Below, in pieces: positions 14,415 through 14,447 of a DNA stretch of 14,447 nt. A program made the translations under genes and the position numbers. The stretch's first letter is position 1; every line of letters begins with the position of its first letter. The DNA comes from Dunaliella salina (lineage: Eukaryota; Chlorophyta; Chlorophyceae; Chlamydomonadales; Dunaliellaceae). The notes beneath the pieces are model-generated. The model was not told where the DNA came from and ran no database searches. It worked only from the letters and a program-made list of their open reading frames with translations. The stretch spans positions 142,687 through 157,133 of the forward strand of contig MU070108.1 in assembly GCA_002284615.2 (NCBI GenBank). Reading direction: 5' to 3'.

Positions 14415-14447
14415 TCCTTTCTCTCTCTCTCTTTCTCTCACACACAC
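14415..14447. repeat. (CT)n/(CA)n microsatellite at the window edge
   Basis: Pyrimidine tract with CT runs changing to CACACAC at the last bases. The repeat probably continues beyond the window. Confidence 0.9.

Overview
The window looks like repeat-rich nuclear DNA of a green alga (Chlorophyta; a Dunaliella-like volvocalean would fit, but the species is a guess). Signs of this are spliceosomal introns with GT..AG borders and pyrimidine-rich acceptors, a TGTAA polyadenylation-type signal, an F-box/leucine-rich-repeat gene, CAG-rich reading frames, frequent (CA)n, and several 5'-truncated copies of a LINE whose C-terminal domain resembles ones I recall from algal genomes. No bacterial operon, rRNA gene, canonical tRNA gene or CRISPR array is visible.

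Layout. 1-330: (CA)n and what looks like the last exon of a plus-strand gene with TGTAA downstream. 320-430: remnant of a LINE 3' UTR (copy D). 1083-2520: LINE copy A (+), 5'-truncated, with a perfect 13-bp target-site duplication (TSD). 3230-3540: dispersed repeat ending in a long foldback hairpin. 3567-4051: older LINE copy B (+) with a diverged duplication. 4769-5938: G-tract, then a Gln-rich frameshifted ORF that is cut by the next element. 5929-10127: LINE copy C (-) with a perfect 10-bp TSD. Copy C is itself split by an insert of about 1.78 kb (6448-8226), and that insert carries a complete 404-bp miniature LTR retrotransposon (TRIM, 7764-8167) with identical 77-bp LTRs and a 5-bp TSD. 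10150-11168: 27-bp minisatellite, then a second copy of the dispersed repeat. 11169-13691: multi-exon minus-strand F-box/LRR gene with a minisatellite in intron 3 and an apparent frameshift near its 3' end. 13.88-14.31 kb: AT-rich upstream region, then a striking cluster of ten GTAC tetramers. The window ends in (CT)n/(CA)n.

The main biology is retrotransposition. Comparing the LINE copies gives a conserved order: RNase H, then a CCHC motif, an RHH motif and a PD-x29-E-x-K signature. This suggests a family combining RNase H with a restriction-like endonuclease (RLE). The nested insertions give a relative history: Gln-rich ORF, then LINE C, then the 1.78-kb insert, then the TRIM. The only probable cellular genes are the left-edge exon and the F-box/LRR gene.
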